Of a stretch of 64,000 bases of DNA, positions 17,879 to 26,070 are shown in pieces. The stretch is from positions 1-64,000 of the forward strand of contig NZ_JBHFQG010000006.1 of assembly GCF_041949975.1 (NCBI RefSeq), written 5' to 3'. Below the pieces are notes generated by a model that saw nothing but the letters and a program-made list of their open reading frames with translations, was not told where the DNA came from and searched no databases. The first letter of the stretch is position 1; each line of letters opens with the position of its first letter. The stretch comes from Alteribacillus sp041949975. GTDB taxonomy: Bacteria > Bacillota > Bacilli > Bacillales > Marinococcaceae. Position numbers and translations under genes: made by a program.

Positions 17879-17911
17879 GTCTGCTCCTTATCTTTAAATA
17901 AGTAACTAATG

Positions 17912-17940
17912 GAGGTCTGATTCCTTCAGAACCAGACCTC
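17912..17940 (-). terminator. Hairpin, probable terminator
   Basis: GAGGTCTG pairs with CAGACCTC over 8 bp with a 13-base loop. The minus-strand sequence after it (CATTAGTTACTTATTT) is only loosely T-rich. It would end transcripts from the DJ-1 gene and the short reading frame at 17970. Confidence 0.5.
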
Positions 17941-17969
17941 ACTTTCCATTTAAGGTATTAAAGAGAGAA

Positions 17970-18053
17970 CTACAGATTTCTAATCTCATCGTTCCAAGCA
18001 GCGATGTCTTCCACTACTTTTGGTAAGTCTTTATTAAAAGGATATTTTTTCAA
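17970..18053 (-). CDS. Possible 27-residue small protein or gene remnant
   Basis: From TTG at 18053 the frame reads MKKYPFNKDLPKVVEDIA and ends in AWNDEIRNL before a TAG. The composition looks protein-like. AAAGGGAAG lies about 10 bases upstream, while an in-frame stop is close by, so it is either a real small protein co-transcribed with the DJ-1 gene or the tail of a decayed gene. I cannot assign a family. Confidence 0.35.
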   Translation of the reverse strand: MKKYPFNKDLPKVVEDIAAWNDEIRNL

Positions 18054-18097
18054 GTATTGCTGGCTTCCCTTTCTTTATTAATGAAAAGGACTTTTTG

Positions 18098-18622
18098 CTA
18101 TCTATTAAGAAAAGCTTTTACCAGCTCTCTTCCATAATCCGGAATATCAGGAGGACGGCGGCTTGAGATGATATGCCCGTCTACTACTACTGCTTCATCT
18201 ACCCAATGAGATCCAGCATTTTTCATATCATCTTTTATACCAGGTGTACTCGTTACCCTTTTGCCTTGTAAAATGTCAGCTGAAATTAATACCCAGCCGG
18301 CATGGCAGATTTGTCCAATAACTTTTTTGTTATCATCCATATGTTTTACCATATTAATGACTTCTTCATACCGCCTCAGTTTATCTGGTGCCCAGCCGCC
18401 TGGGACGAGAACTCCATCATATTCTTCTGCGTTGATATCTGAGAAACCAGCTTCTGCTTCAGCTGGTACTCCGTGTTTCCCGTAATACGTCTTTCCTTTT
18501 TCCTTCCCAGTTAATACTACTTCAGCGCCTTCCTCTCTTAGACGCATTACTGGAACCCAGACTTCTAAATCTTCAAAATCATCATCAACTAGTGCAATAA
18601 TACGTGTTTCTTTTAATTGCAT
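18098..18622 (-). CDS. DJ-1/PfpI family protein
   Basis: A 174-residue class-I glutamine-amidotransferase-like protein of the YraA/YfkM stress group. The nucleophile Cys106 lies in the elbow GQICHAGWVL. Glu17 in DDDFEDLE and the GGWAPD loop (about 75-80) match the family. Some members deglycate methylglyoxal-modified proteins or are stress-induced chaperones; the activity here is inferred. It is separately expressed: AAAGGAAAGGGG precedes the ATG. Confidence 0.85.
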   Translation of the reverse strand: MQLKETRIIALVDDDFEDLEVWVPVMRLREEGAEVVLTGKEKGKTYYGKHGVPAEAEAGFSDINAEEYDGVLVPGGWAPDKLRRYEEVINMVKHMDDNKKVIGQICHAGWVLISADILQGKRVTSTPGIKDDMKNAGSHWVDEAVVVDGHIISSRRPPDIPDYGRELVKAFLNR

Positions 18623-18679
18623 TGTATACCCCTTTCCTTTTTACATCTCTTCCTATCTTCGTACATTTTCTTCCGTCCA

Positions 18680-19432
18680 TCAAGGCACAAAAGTAAACTT
18701 TCTTTCAGTACTTTCACCTGTTTCGAACGCTGAAAGTAAACTTTTTTCTTCAATTTTCTTTTTACTTACAGAAATGCCGTTTATGGATACTTCTAACGAT
18801 GAGCGAAGTGGAAACGGACAGAGTTCAACCTGTTCCTTGGATTTGAAACGAGGTTGGATGGTGCGGTAGTCTAGAAAATCAAATGTGTGACGAAAGCCGT
18901 TTTTAAACCAGTTCACTTCTTCTTCCTTCGTTGTACCAGGATTATTCATACTAACATATAAAGAAAGATCATCACAAAACTGCAGAAGTTTAAGGTGGAA
19001 CTCCTCTTCCGGCAAAGGATGCAGGGATTTACGCAGCTTGGCCTGCCTCGCTGTTTCTTCTTGTAAAAAAGCAGCAGCTTCTTTTGATTTATTATGCTTA
19101 TAAAAAGATGCATAATGTAAGCTGTTCAGCATACCGCTGTATGGGTTTTTATCAGCCACCGTTTGTATGCCGTGCTGATAAGCTGCCATTTTTTCTTTCT
19201 CCGGATAATCTATAAAGGAAAAAGGTTTATTATTTTCTCTGTTTAATTTCGGGCTGGCATCAAGCGGTATCCACGCGCTATCGTGTTCCCTGACTGCTAG
19301 CAGGAGGGCATCCCAGAATGGGCTTTCTTCTATGGATGTATCTCCCCAGTTCTTTATTATTTCATAAGAAATCCTGGCATGTTCATGCTGAGGGATCATC
19401 TCGAAATAAGAATGATGGTCATTGACAATCAT
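18680..19432 (-). CDS. DUF3891 family protein (HD-like)
   Basis: A 250-residue protein of the DUF3891 family. Conserved histidine/aspartate patches resemble an HD-type metal site: PQHEHARISYEI (about 14-25), AVREHDSAWIPLD (about 46-58), and FCDDLSLYVSM (about 151-161). The C-terminal part is strand-rich. The function is unknown. The ATG follows AAGGAGGGGAG. It lies 66 bp downstream of ilvA but past the ilvA terminator, so it should have its own promoter. Confidence 0.8.
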   Translation of the reverse strand: MIVNDHHSYFEMIPQHEHARISYEIIKNWGDTSIEESPFWDALLLAVREHDSAWIPLDASPKLNRENNKPFSFIDYPEKEKMAAYQHGIQTVADKNPYSGMLNSLHYASFYKHNKSKEAAAFLQEETARQAKLRKSLHPLPEEEFHLKLLQFCDDLSLYVSMNNPGTTKEEEVNWFKNGFRHTFDFLDYRTIQPRFKSKEQVELCPFPLRSSLEVSINGISVSKKKIEEKSLLSAFETGESTERKFTFVP

Positions 19433-19470
19433 TTGACTCCCCTCCTTATTATTCCTTACCCATAAATCAT

Positions 19471-19499
19471 CTATATAAAAACCTTCCCACAGGAAGGTT
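19471..19499 (-). terminator. Terminator of ilvA
   Basis: AACCTTCC pairs with GGAAGGTT with a 4-base loop, and TTTTTATA follows on the minus strand. It overlaps the ilvA stop. Confidence 0.85.
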
Positions 19500-20745
19500 A
19501 AATAAGAAAATTAAATAAGCTTTCTTCCTTATTAATTTCGTTGTATTGAAACCCTTTTTTCTGCATGCGGTCGATCAGAGGCTGATAATCTTTATTGTTT
19601 GATAACTCGATACCAACTAACGCAGGTCCATTGGTCTTATTATTTTTCTTAGCATACTCAAATCTTGTAATATCATCATCGGGCCCTAATACTTCATGCA
19701 GAAATTCTCTCAACGCACCTGCTCTTTGAGGAAAATCAATGATAAAATAATGCTGCAATCCTTCATAGCGAAGCGATTTCTCTCTCATTTCTTCCATTCT
19801 TCCAATATCATTGTTTCCACCGCTTACCACACATACCACCGTTTTTCCTTTAATTTCATCTTTATAAAAATCGAGCGCTGAAATTGGCATGGCGCCAGCC
19901 GGCTCAGCAACTAATGCATTCTCATTGTAAAGCTCAAGGATCGTCGTACATATTTTTCCTTCTGGAACAAGCGAAATATCGTCTATTACTGACTGACACA
20001 CTTCATAAGGGATATCTCCTACCCGCTTCACAGCTGCACCATCAACAAATTTATCAATTTTTTCAAGTTCTACTACTTTGTTTCGAGCTAACGACTCCTT
20101 CATCCCTGGCGCTCCAGCTGGTTCTGTTCCGATAATTTTTGTATTTGGTGAAATAGATTTTATATAGGTCCCAATGCCCGAAATGAGACCGCCGCCTCCA
20201 ATGGAACAAAACAAGTAATCAATGGACTCTTCAATGTCATTCATAATTTCCATTCCGACTGTTCCCTGGCCGGCAATAATTTTTTCATTATTAAATGGAT
20301 GTATAAAAGCCATTTCATTATTCTCGCCATATTCATTAGCTTCGGCATAAGCATCATCAAATGTATCCCCTGTGAGTACTACTTCAACAAATTCCTTGCC
20401 AAATAGTTTTACTTGCTCTACTTTTTGACGAGGAGTCGTAGTCGGCATGAATATTTTTCCATTCACTTGCAGAGCTTTACATGAGTAAGCCACTCCTTGT
20501 GCATGGTTGCCCGCGCTTGCACACACTACACCATTTTTCATTCTTTCTTTAGGCAGGCTGTGCATTAAGTGATATGCTCCTCTTATTTTAAAAGAACGTA
20601 CTACTTGCAAATCCTCTCTTTTCAAATAAACATTAGCATCATAACGCTCTGATAATACCTGATTCTTTTGAAGCGGTGTATGAGTGACAACATCTTTTAA
20701 TGTTTGATTAGCTATAATAATATCTTCAATGTGAATCTTACTCAT
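19498..20745 (-). CDS. ilvA: Threonine ammonia-lyase, biosynthetic
   Basis: A PLP enzyme that converts threonine to 2-oxobutyrate, the first step to isoleucine. The PLP lysine is in REDLQVVRSFKIRGAYHLM (about 42-60), the phosphate loop is SIGGGGLISG (about 182-191), and the C-terminal 80 residues form one ACT-like regulatory domain (LQHYFIIDFPQRAGALREFL). At 415 residues it matches the single-ACT type of Bacillus. I start at ATG 20745, since GGAAAGGA is 9-10 bases before it; ATG 20751 or a longer TTG/ATG start is less likely. It is monocistronic. Confidence 0.92.
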   Translation of the reverse strand: MSKIHIEDIIIANQTLKDVVTHTPLQKNQVLSERYDANVYLKREDLQVVRSFKIRGAYHLMHSLPKERMKNGVVCASAGNHAQGVAYSCKALQVNGKIFMPTTTPRQKVEQVKLFGKEFVEVVLTGDTFDDAYAEANEYGENNEMAFIHPFNNEKIIAGQGTVGMEIMNDIEESIDYLFCSIGGGGLISGIGTYIKSISPNTKIIGTEPAGAPGMKESLARNKVVELEKIDKFVDGAAVKRVGDIPYEVCQSVIDDISLVPEGKICTTILELYNENALVAEPAGAMPISALDFYKDEIKGKTVVCVVSGGNNDIGRMEEMREKSLRYEGLQHYFIIDFPQRAGALREFLHEVLGPDDDITRFEYAKKNNKTNGPALVGIELSNNKDYQPLIDRMQKKGFQYNEINKEESLFNFLI

Positions 20746-20832
20746 TTTCATTATCCTTTCCATTTTTTCCAAGCTCATTTATGTTATTTTGTTACTAGTT
20801 CAAAATTTTTTCAAATCCTTAAAACAGTACCT

Positions 20833-20865
20833 ATTATAACATTTTTTCCGTTGCTTAAAAGGCAC
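20833..20865 (-). promoter_or_regulatory. Extended -10 promoter of ilvA
   Basis: On the minus strand TGTTATAAT (an extended -10) lies about 90 bases before the start. No clear -35 is present. A long leader of about 80 bases with T-rich stretches follows. Confidence 0.5.
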
Positions 20866-20874
20866 GGACTATAA

Positions 20875-20903
20875 TTGATAATTTCAGCGTCTCCCTATAT
20901 AAT
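20875..20903 (+). promoter_or_regulatory. Sigma-A promoter of the 59-residue membrane protein gene
   Basis: TTGATA is followed after exactly 17 bases by TATAAT. The predicted start is about 60 bases before the ATG at 20972. It diverges from ilvA. Confidence 0.7.
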
Positions 20904-20971
20904 AAAATTGGAAAATCTTTTGATGCTTTTCGTTACATACTAAAATAAAAGATTATAAAGGAGGGGCTGCA

Positions 20972-21151
20972 ATGAATAAATGGATGGCCGCATTCTTTTC
21001 TGCGCTGATTTTAGCTTTCGTACCTTCTAATGCATTTGCATCAGTAAACGGCTGGAACGATGCAGAACCAATGTTTATTACTGTACTTACAATCTTATCG
21101 GTGATCACCATTTTTATTTTTATTTATTTAATGTTAAGAGACAACGGATAA
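20972..21151 (+). CDS. Small exported or membrane protein, 59 residues
   Basis: A short gene with AAAGGAGGGG 8 bases before its ATG, a strong promoter upstream and a terminator behind it. The product starts MNKWMAAFFSALILAFV, then has a signal-peptidase-like site near SNAFA (residues 19-23). A short polar segment follows, then a second hydrophobic stretch (about 35-53, MFITVLTILSVITIFIFIYL). The topology is likely signal peptide plus one anchor. I do not recognise the family. Confidence 0.75.
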   Translation: MNKWMAAFFSALILAFVPSNAFASVNGWNDAEPMFITVLTILSVITIFIFIYLMLRDNG

Positions 21152-21155
21152 TTAT

Positions 21156-21200
21156 TGGGCCTTTCCTGAAGCAGCTGGACTTTCGGGGAGGCCCATTTTC
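21156..21200 (+). terminator. Terminator of the small membrane protein gene
   Basis: TGGGCCT pairs with AGGCCCA, enclosing a longer loop with additional pairing, and TTTTC follows. It begins 5 bases after the stop. Confidence 0.7.
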
Positions 21201-21272
21201 AGATGTTTTATTTTTCAGGCTTTTGGTAAAATAAACATAGAATATAACTATTATACACAGGAGGGTCCTTCA

Positions 21273-21602
21273 ATGAATGACATGTTAAAAAAAGGATTTT
21301 TTCTTGGCTTAGGGGCAGCAGCGTACGGTAAAGAAAAAATACAAAACTATGTTGACGACCTTGTTTCCAGAGGAAAAATCACGCCGCGTGAAGCAGAACA
21401 ATGGAAAGAAGAATTTATTCAAAGAGGGCGTGATACCGAAATGGAATGGTCATTTCAGGCGAAAGACAAAATGCAGGATGCTTTTAAAGAAATGGGTTTG
21501 GCAACAGAAAAAGACATCAATGCAATTGAACAGAAGCTTCACGATATTGAACAAAAATTAGAGTTTCATATAAACAATTCTTCTCAAAAAGATAATGAAT
21601 AA
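21273..21602 (+). CDS. Phasin-like coiled-coil protein
   Basis: A 109-residue helical protein starting MNDMLKKGFFLGLGAAAYGK, with a glycine-rich hydrophobic N-terminus and long coiled-coil helices behind it. The pattern fits the poly-granule-associated (phasin) family of Firmicutes, but whether it binds granules is unknown. AGGAGGG precedes the ATG. It is 64 bp before the UbiB-like gene, a pairing I recall from other Bacillales, which suggests a shared role. Confidence 0.75.
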   Translation: MNDMLKKGFFLGLGAAAYGKEKIQNYVDDLVSRGKITPREAEQWKEEFIQRGRDTEMEWSFQAKDKMQDAFKEMGLATEKDINAIEQKLHDIEQKLEFHINNSSQKDNE

Positions 21603-21666
21603 TTAACAAATACGTGCATCTCAGCACTTATCATACCCTGAAAGCCCTGGAAAGGAATTTTCAAAA

Positions 21667-23343
21667 ATGGCAATTTCCCGAGGACTCAAACACGCCAATC
21701 GTTACCGAAAAATTGCCGCTACGTTAGCACGGCATGGATTTGGCTATATATTACAGGAAGTGGGACTTTTTCATATTTTATCCCTCCCTAAACGACTGGC
21801 AGCTGATTCCGAAGATTTCAACACCCAATCCATTGGGAAAAGAATTCGTCTGGTAGTTGAAGATTTAGGCCCAACGTTTATAAAACTCGGCCAGCTTATT
21901 AGTACCAGAAAAGATATCTTTCCACCATCCATTATTGAGGAGTTAGAAAAACTTCAAGACGAAGTGCCTCCTTTCCCTTATGAGTATAGTAAACAAATTA
22001 TTGAAAGTGATCTTAGCTGCTCATTACATGACGTTTTTTCTCATTTTTCTGAAGAACCCTTAGCTGCTGCTTCTATCGGCCAGGTTTATTATGCTGTACT
22101 GAATGACGGGCGAGAAGCAGCAGTAAAAATTTCCAGACCTAATATTAAGGAAACGATTGAAAAAGATATTGATATTCTTCGAGATTTAGCAAGATTGTTC
22201 ACCCAGAGGTTTCAATGGGCGCGTTATTACCGGCTTCAGGATATTATAGAAGAATATGTAGACGCTATCCGCGATGAAGTTGATTATTATGTAGAAGCAC
22301 GAAATACAGAAAAAATGAAAAATCATATGGCTGATTTTTCAAATATTGAGATTCCCGATGTCGTTGACAATTATTCAAGCCGGCGAGTGCTGACTATGTC
22401 ATTTACTAGAGGTGTGAAATTATCTGAGCTTTCAGCAGCAGATAAAGAATTTAATACAAAAAGCCTTGCTCGTACTTTAACAGATGCCTTTTTAAATCAA
22501 GTGCTGGTGAATGGATTTTTTCATAGTGATCCCCACCCTGGAAACATCATTTTCACGGGTTATGACAAAGCTGCCTTTATCGATTTTGGGCAAATAGGCC
22601 GCTTAAATAAAGCTATGAGAAAGCAATTTATCAACTACATCATTGCTATGACAAAAAAGCAGCCGGATCTTGTCGCTAATGCTATCTATGATATGGCAGA
22701 CATTCCTAATACGATTGATCATGATCAATTTGCTGAAGACGTCGAATATTTACTATTTAAATACTATGACCGCCCCTTTAATGAAGTAAGAATCGGCGAA
22801 GCTATAAATGATATTTTTTCTACTGCTCACAGATATGAAATTCAAATTTATAAAGAGTACACGATGCTGGCAAAAGCTATTATTACTCTCGAAAGTGTGG
22901 TTGAACATCTAGATCCTGAGCTCAGCATCGTTGAGGTAGCTGAACCTTACGGAAGGATGCTAGCAAAAGAAAGATTAAATCCGAAAACAAAAGTATACGA
23001 ATGGCTCAAAGAAGGACAGAAGCAAAAGGAATACTTACTAGACATACCGCGCGAACTGCGGGACGCCCTTGAGAAATTAAATAAAAGCCATGTTGGCGTA
23101 GAAATGAAAATTCCTAAAATCAACATTTTTCTTAATAAATTAGACCGAATCAGTAACCGGCTTTCATTTAGTATTATTCTATTAGCTTTTAGTATTATAA
23201 TGGTCGGATTGATCATTGGCTCTACTTTCGGTGATTCATCTTCTCCTTTAGTCCGATTACCTGTTATCGAAATCAGCTTTATTGCTACGTTTTTAATGTT
23301 TCTCTGGCTTTTATATGCCATATTTAAATCGGGTAGGTTCTGA
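21667..23343 (+). CDS. AarF/UbiB (ABC1) family kinase-like protein
   Basis: A 558-residue atypical kinase. It has the KxGQ motif FIKLGQLISTRKDIFPP (about 75-91), the alanine-rich loop LAAASIGQVYYA (about 136-147), the lysine strand AAVKISRP (about 155-162), and the catalytic HSDPHPGNIIF (about 285-295) and FIDFGQIGRL (about 304-313). Two C-terminal membrane segments lie at about 494-520 and 531-552. In proteobacteria the family supports ubiquinone synthesis. Here the quinone is presumably menaquinone, so a quinone- or lipid-handling role is inference. AAAGGA precedes the ATG. Confidence 0.88.
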   Translation: MAISRGLKHANRYRKIAATLARHGFGYILQEVGLFHILSLPKRLAADSEDFNTQSIGKRIRLVVEDLGPTFIKLGQLISTRKDIFPPSIIEELEKLQDEVPPFPYEYSKQIIESDLSCSLHDVFSHFSEEPLAAASIGQVYYAVLNDGREAAVKISRPNIKETIEKDIDILRDLARLFTQRFQWARYYRLQDIIEEYVDAIRDEVDYYVEARNTEKMKNHMADFSNIEIPDVVDNYSSRRVLTMSFTRGVKLSELSAADKEFNTKSLARTLTDAFLNQVLVNGFFHSDPHPGNIIFTGYDKAAFIDFGQIGRLNKAMRKQFINYIIAMTKKQPDLVANAIYDMADIPNTIDHDQFAEDVEYLLFKYYDRPFNEVRIGEAINDIFSTAHRYEIQIYKEYTMLAKAIITLESVVEHLDPELSIVEVAEPYGRMLAKERLNPKTKVYEWLKEGQKQKEYLLDIPRELRDALEKLNKSHVGVEMKIPKINIFLNKLDRISNRLSFSIILLAFSIIMVGLIIGSTFGDSSSPLVRLPVIEISFIATFLMFLWLLYAIFKSGRF

Positions 23344-23352
23344 CTCATTAAC

Positions 23353-23390
23353 AAAGGAAAGCCAGCACGTAATAAGCTCGGCTTTCCTTT
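23353..23390. terminator. Bidirectional terminator
   Basis: AAAGGAAAGCC pairs with GGCTTTCCTTT over 11 bp. It sits between the convergent ubiB-like and rhodanese genes. Confidence 0.8.
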
Positions 23391-23392
23391 TA

Positions 23393-24232
23393 TTAAGTGT
23401 CTTCTTCTTTTTCAATCGGCAGGTCATCATATGTTATCCAATCACTCCAGCTTCCAGCATATAGTCTGGCATTTTCATAGCCAGCGTCTTTTAAAGCAAG
23501 AACGTTTACACATGCTGTGACTCCAGAACCACAATAAGAGAAAATATCATCTTCTTTCGAGAGATCCTTAAAATGCTGCTTTAATTTTTCCCCACTTTTC
23601 CATTTTCCTTTTTCATCCAGAATATCTTTCCAGAAATAATGACGAGCCCCGGGGATATGCCCTGCTACGCCGTCTACCATATCCTGCTTTCCTTTATAGC
23701 GATCTTCATCTCTAGCATCAATAAGAGTAACGGTATCATCATGTAAGGCCAGTTTTACTTCTTCTAGATGAACAAGCAGATTCGGTTCAATATTTGGAAT
23801 AAACACTTTATGTTCGTATTCTGGAATTTTGTGCTCCACAGGTCTTCCTTCTTCTTTCCATAAAGAGAAAGGCCGGTCAAGGACATAAACATCGGAATGG
23901 CCCGCATACATAAGCATCCACCACAAGCGTGCAGCCATTGCCCCTCCTTGATCATCATATGCCACAACTTTTGTATCCTTATCAATACCGGCACGGGAAA
24001 CTTTTTCTGAAAAATCATCTATATCTGGAAGAGGATGGCGCCCTCCGTGATTAGATACTTCACTAGACATGTCTTTTTCTAAATCAAAATGCACAGCTCC
24101 TGGAATATGTTCTTCTACATACTGTTCTCTACCTTTCATAGGATCGCCTAAATCAAAACGGCAGTCCACCAATCTTATTTTTTCTTTCCCCAACTGGTGT
24201 TCTACCCAATCTGATGTGACTAGATACTGCAT
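23393..24232 (-). CDS. Sulfurtransferase, two rhodanese domains
   Basis: A 279-residue two-domain rhodanese. The N-terminal domain is inactive (degraded loop) and the C-terminal domain has the active-site loop FSYCGSGVTACVNVLAL at about 232-248. CGSGVT favours 3-mercaptopyruvate or thiosulfate as sulfur donor. ARDEDRYKG and GHIPGARHY (about 175-200) are typical. It is cytosolic. It follows the yppE gene on the same strand and may share its transcript. Confidence 0.88.
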   Translation of the reverse strand: MQYLVTSDWVEHQLGKEKIRLVDCRFDLGDPMKGREQYVEEHIPGAVHFDLEKDMSSEVSNHGGRHPLPDIDDFSEKVSRAGIDKDTKVVAYDDQGGAMAARLWWMLMYAGHSDVYVLDRPFSLWKEEGRPVEHKIPEYEHKVFIPNIEPNLLVHLEEVKLALHDDTVTLIDARDEDRYKGKQDMVDGVAGHIPGARHYFWKDILDEKGKWKSGEKLKQHFKDLSKEDDIFSYCGSGVTACVNVLALKDAGYENARLYAGSWSDWITYDDLPIEKEEDT

Positions 24233-24280
24233 AATTCCCCTCCCGTATCTTCCCTAAAATGTAACTAAATTCGAACTCTC

Positions 24281-24652
24281 TTATTCGTTTAATACGTTTT
24301 TTATCCCAGAAAGTATATAATCAATCGACTGTATCATTTCTCTAAACCTTTTTTCTTTCGTATCTGTTTGAAAAGCTAGTACAGAAGAAATTAACAAATT
24401 TTCATGAGTATCCTCTATTTGCTTTAGGTAAAAATAAGGAGGCCTGTCCTCCACTACCCATTGTTCTGCTAATGGTTTCCATTTATCGGCACAAGCTTTC
24501 ACCTTATCAGCAAAAGGTTTGACGTCTTCATAGAAGTCAGGGGGATTATCCGAATTTTCTTTTATCCCGCAATAAACATTTAGTGCTTCATTGTTTAATT
24601 TTCGCAATTTATCTGTCCGTTCATACAGGCTTTCTTTGGACTCTGCATGCAT
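24281..24652 (-). CDS. yppE: YppE-like protein (DUF1798)
   Basis: A 123-residue four-helix bundle protein that matches B. subtilis YppE over PDFYEDVKPFADK, DRPPYFYLKQIEDT and KRFREMIQSIDYILSGIKN. Its function is unknown. In B. subtilis yppE is next to recU/ponA, and recU and ponA also lie close by here. It is followed by the rhodanese gene 48 bp on. Confidence 0.8.
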   Translation of the reverse strand: MHAESKESLYERTDKLRKLNNEALNVYCGIKENSDNPPDFYEDVKPFADKVKACADKWKPLAEQWVVEDRPPYFYLKQIEDTHENLLISSVLAFQTDTKEKRFREMIQSIDYILSGIKNVLNE

Positions 24653-24770
24653 AATAATCCCCCTTTTTCATTATCTTACCAGCTGCAGCGGGGCTTATCA
24701 AATAACACAATCCCTTTAAGCGGTACTTGTCACAAAGGTTAGATTTTCTTATTGTTAACTTTTTTAAAGG

Positions 24771-25265
24771 TTACGTTATTTTAAGTGCAGAAAAAAGACT
24801 GGCGAGAACCCGTTTGTCTCTTTTATAGTGCGCTGAAAATTCTGTATTTTCCAATGTTTGTTTTTGATCTTCAAGCCGATCGAGCCTTTCTTCTATTTTT
24901 TGCAGCTGCTTGTTCAAACTGCGGACTTCTTTTCGATGTTCCATTAACTGATAGCTTACAACTTCATCTGCTTTATTAGAAACCATTCTCTCTAATATTT
25001 TTATATTCTCTTCCATATTTGTTATTTTATCAGTTAATACATACGTGGATACTGGAGGTTCTTTTTTTTGAGCAGCAGATACGACCTGACGGTTTTTTTC
25101 TTTAATGTCAAGAAACAAAGCAAGGTGTTTTTCGTCAAAACAATAATGGCCATATTGATTAACAGAGCAAGGAACATCGTATTTTTTCACCCATTTTAAA
25201 ACAGTGCCCTTAGAGACATCTAACAAATCAGCCACATCTTTTGTTTTGTAACGTTTCTCTTTCAT
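24771..25265 (-). CDS. racA: MerR-type HTH/coiled-coil protein, RacA-like
   Basis: A 164-residue protein with a MerR/excisionase-type helix-turn-helix at 1-50 (KDVADLLDVSKGTVLKWVKK, NQYGHYCFDEKHL). A coiled-coil of about 60 residues follows (NMEENIKILERMVSNKADEV to about 138). RacA of B. subtilis has the same order and anchors the chromosome at the cell pole during spore formation. The name is inferred from architecture and family similarity. No close partner gene is seen. Confidence 0.65.
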   Translation of the reverse strand: MKEKRYKTKDVADLLDVSKGTVLKWVKKYDVPCSVNQYGHYCFDEKHLALFLDIKEKNRQVVSAAQKKEPPVSTYVLTDKITNMEENIKILERMVSNKADEVVSYQLMEHRKEVRSLNKQLQKIEERLDRLEDQKQTLENTEFSAHYKRDKRVLASLFSALKIT

Positions 25266-25455
25266 CTTCTAACCTCCTCGTAAAGTTGGTTTATAAGATT
25301 TCTTAATGAGCAGGCGAATACCCTGCTGCTGTGACAGAACTAGTGCAGTTTCGAGTAAGAAAGCAGATTTTATCTTTTTTTCTACAATCTATTTTTTCTG
25401 TGTGAGAATAAAGTCTACGGCAATGGAGAGATTAATAAAACAAGGAGGGAAAGAA

Positions 25456-25557
25456 ATGACAAAAAAGAACGGAGATAAGAAAAAAGAACAAAGTGCAAAG
25501 CAAAATGTCGGCTACGGAGATAAAAAACTAAAAGGCCCTAACGAACCAAAAACATAA
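25456..25557 (+). CDS. sspM: Small acid-soluble spore protein, SspM-like
   Basis: A 33-residue, very basic peptide starting MTKKNGDKKKEQSAKQ and ending DKKLKGPNEPKT. The ending matches B. subtilis SspM (DKKLGGPNRPST) as I recall it. AAGGAGG lies 8 bases before the ATG. SspM is a minor spore protein made in the forespore. It is directly followed by a strong bidirectional terminator. No clear sigma-G promoter was found by eye. Confidence 0.75.
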   Translation: MTKKNGDKKKEQSAKQNVGYGDKKLKGPNEPKT

Positions 25558-25622
25558 ACAACACCGCTTTCAGCCCCGCACATGTTAACGTATTTGTCAA
25601 GGCCATCTTTAAACGTAAACAT

Positions 25623-25654
25623 AAAAAAGCTCCGGATTAATCCGGAGCTTTTTT
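25623..25654. terminator. Bidirectional terminator between sspM and the RemA-like gene
   Basis: AAAAAAGCTCCGGAT pairs with ATCCGGAGCTTTTTT with a 2-base loop. It serves both convergent genes and overlaps the stop of the gene at 25653. Confidence 0.85.
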
Positions 25655-25922
25655 ATGCTTCTTCTTCCGTATTATCATGTAATCGCTGTGCAACTGTTTC
25701 TGGCTGAATAGCTGAAAGAAGTACATGATCACTATCCGCCAAAATAATACTTCTTGTTTTTCTGCCGTTTGTTACATCAATAAGCATTTTTCTTTCTCTA
25801 GCTTCTTGAATTAACCGCTTCGTCGGAGCTGAATCTGAGCTGACAATAGATACAATTCTTTCTGGAGGCATCATATTGCCAAATCCAAGATTAACCGGCT
25901 TGTCACCCATTATATCCCTCAC
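25653..25922 (-). CDS. RemA-like DUF370 protein
   Basis: An 89-residue protein (or 85 from the ATG at 25910) with the full DUF370 core: LGFGNMMPPERIVSIV, DSAPTKRLIQEAR, GRKTRSIILADSDHV and SAIQPETVAQRL. B. subtilis RemA is a DNA-binding activator of matrix and osmoprotection genes that forms a ring-like array. There remA lies in the yloC-gmk region; here it faces recU, so this may be a second copy or an unusual location. It is divergent from recU. Confidence 0.85.
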   Translation of the reverse strand: MRDIMGDKPVNLGFGNMMPPERIVSIVSSDSAPTKRLIQEARERKMLIDVTNGRKTRSIILADSDHVLLSAIQPETVAQRLHDNTEEEA

Positions 25923-25990
25923 TTTCTCTTCCTTTCTTATCGTAACATGACCCTACCCATGATTGTCCAATTTATATACAGCCTGATACT

Positions 25991-26015
25991 TTCATCCTGT
26001 TCTTTCAAGGATGAA
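25991..26015. repeat. Inverted repeat in the remA-like/recU divergent gap
   Basis: TTCATCCT and AGGATGAA are exact inverted copies separated by 9 bases. The position, between two divergent genes and just before AT-rich promoter-like DNA, suggests an operator or a hairpin. Confidence 0.4.
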
Positions 26016-26070
26016 TATATGCTAATATATAGGGATGACAATTGTTATATAGAAAAAGGAAGGTGTCGCT

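Noticed and set aside
20790..20835. CodY-like box near ilvA (AATTTTTTCAAATCC)
   Set aside because: About five mismatches to the 15-base consensus, not better than chance in AT-rich DNA.
25390..25455. Sigma-G promoter before sspM
   Set aside because: GAATA is present but no acceptable -10 follows at 17-18 bases. The gene call rests on the protein and ribosome site.
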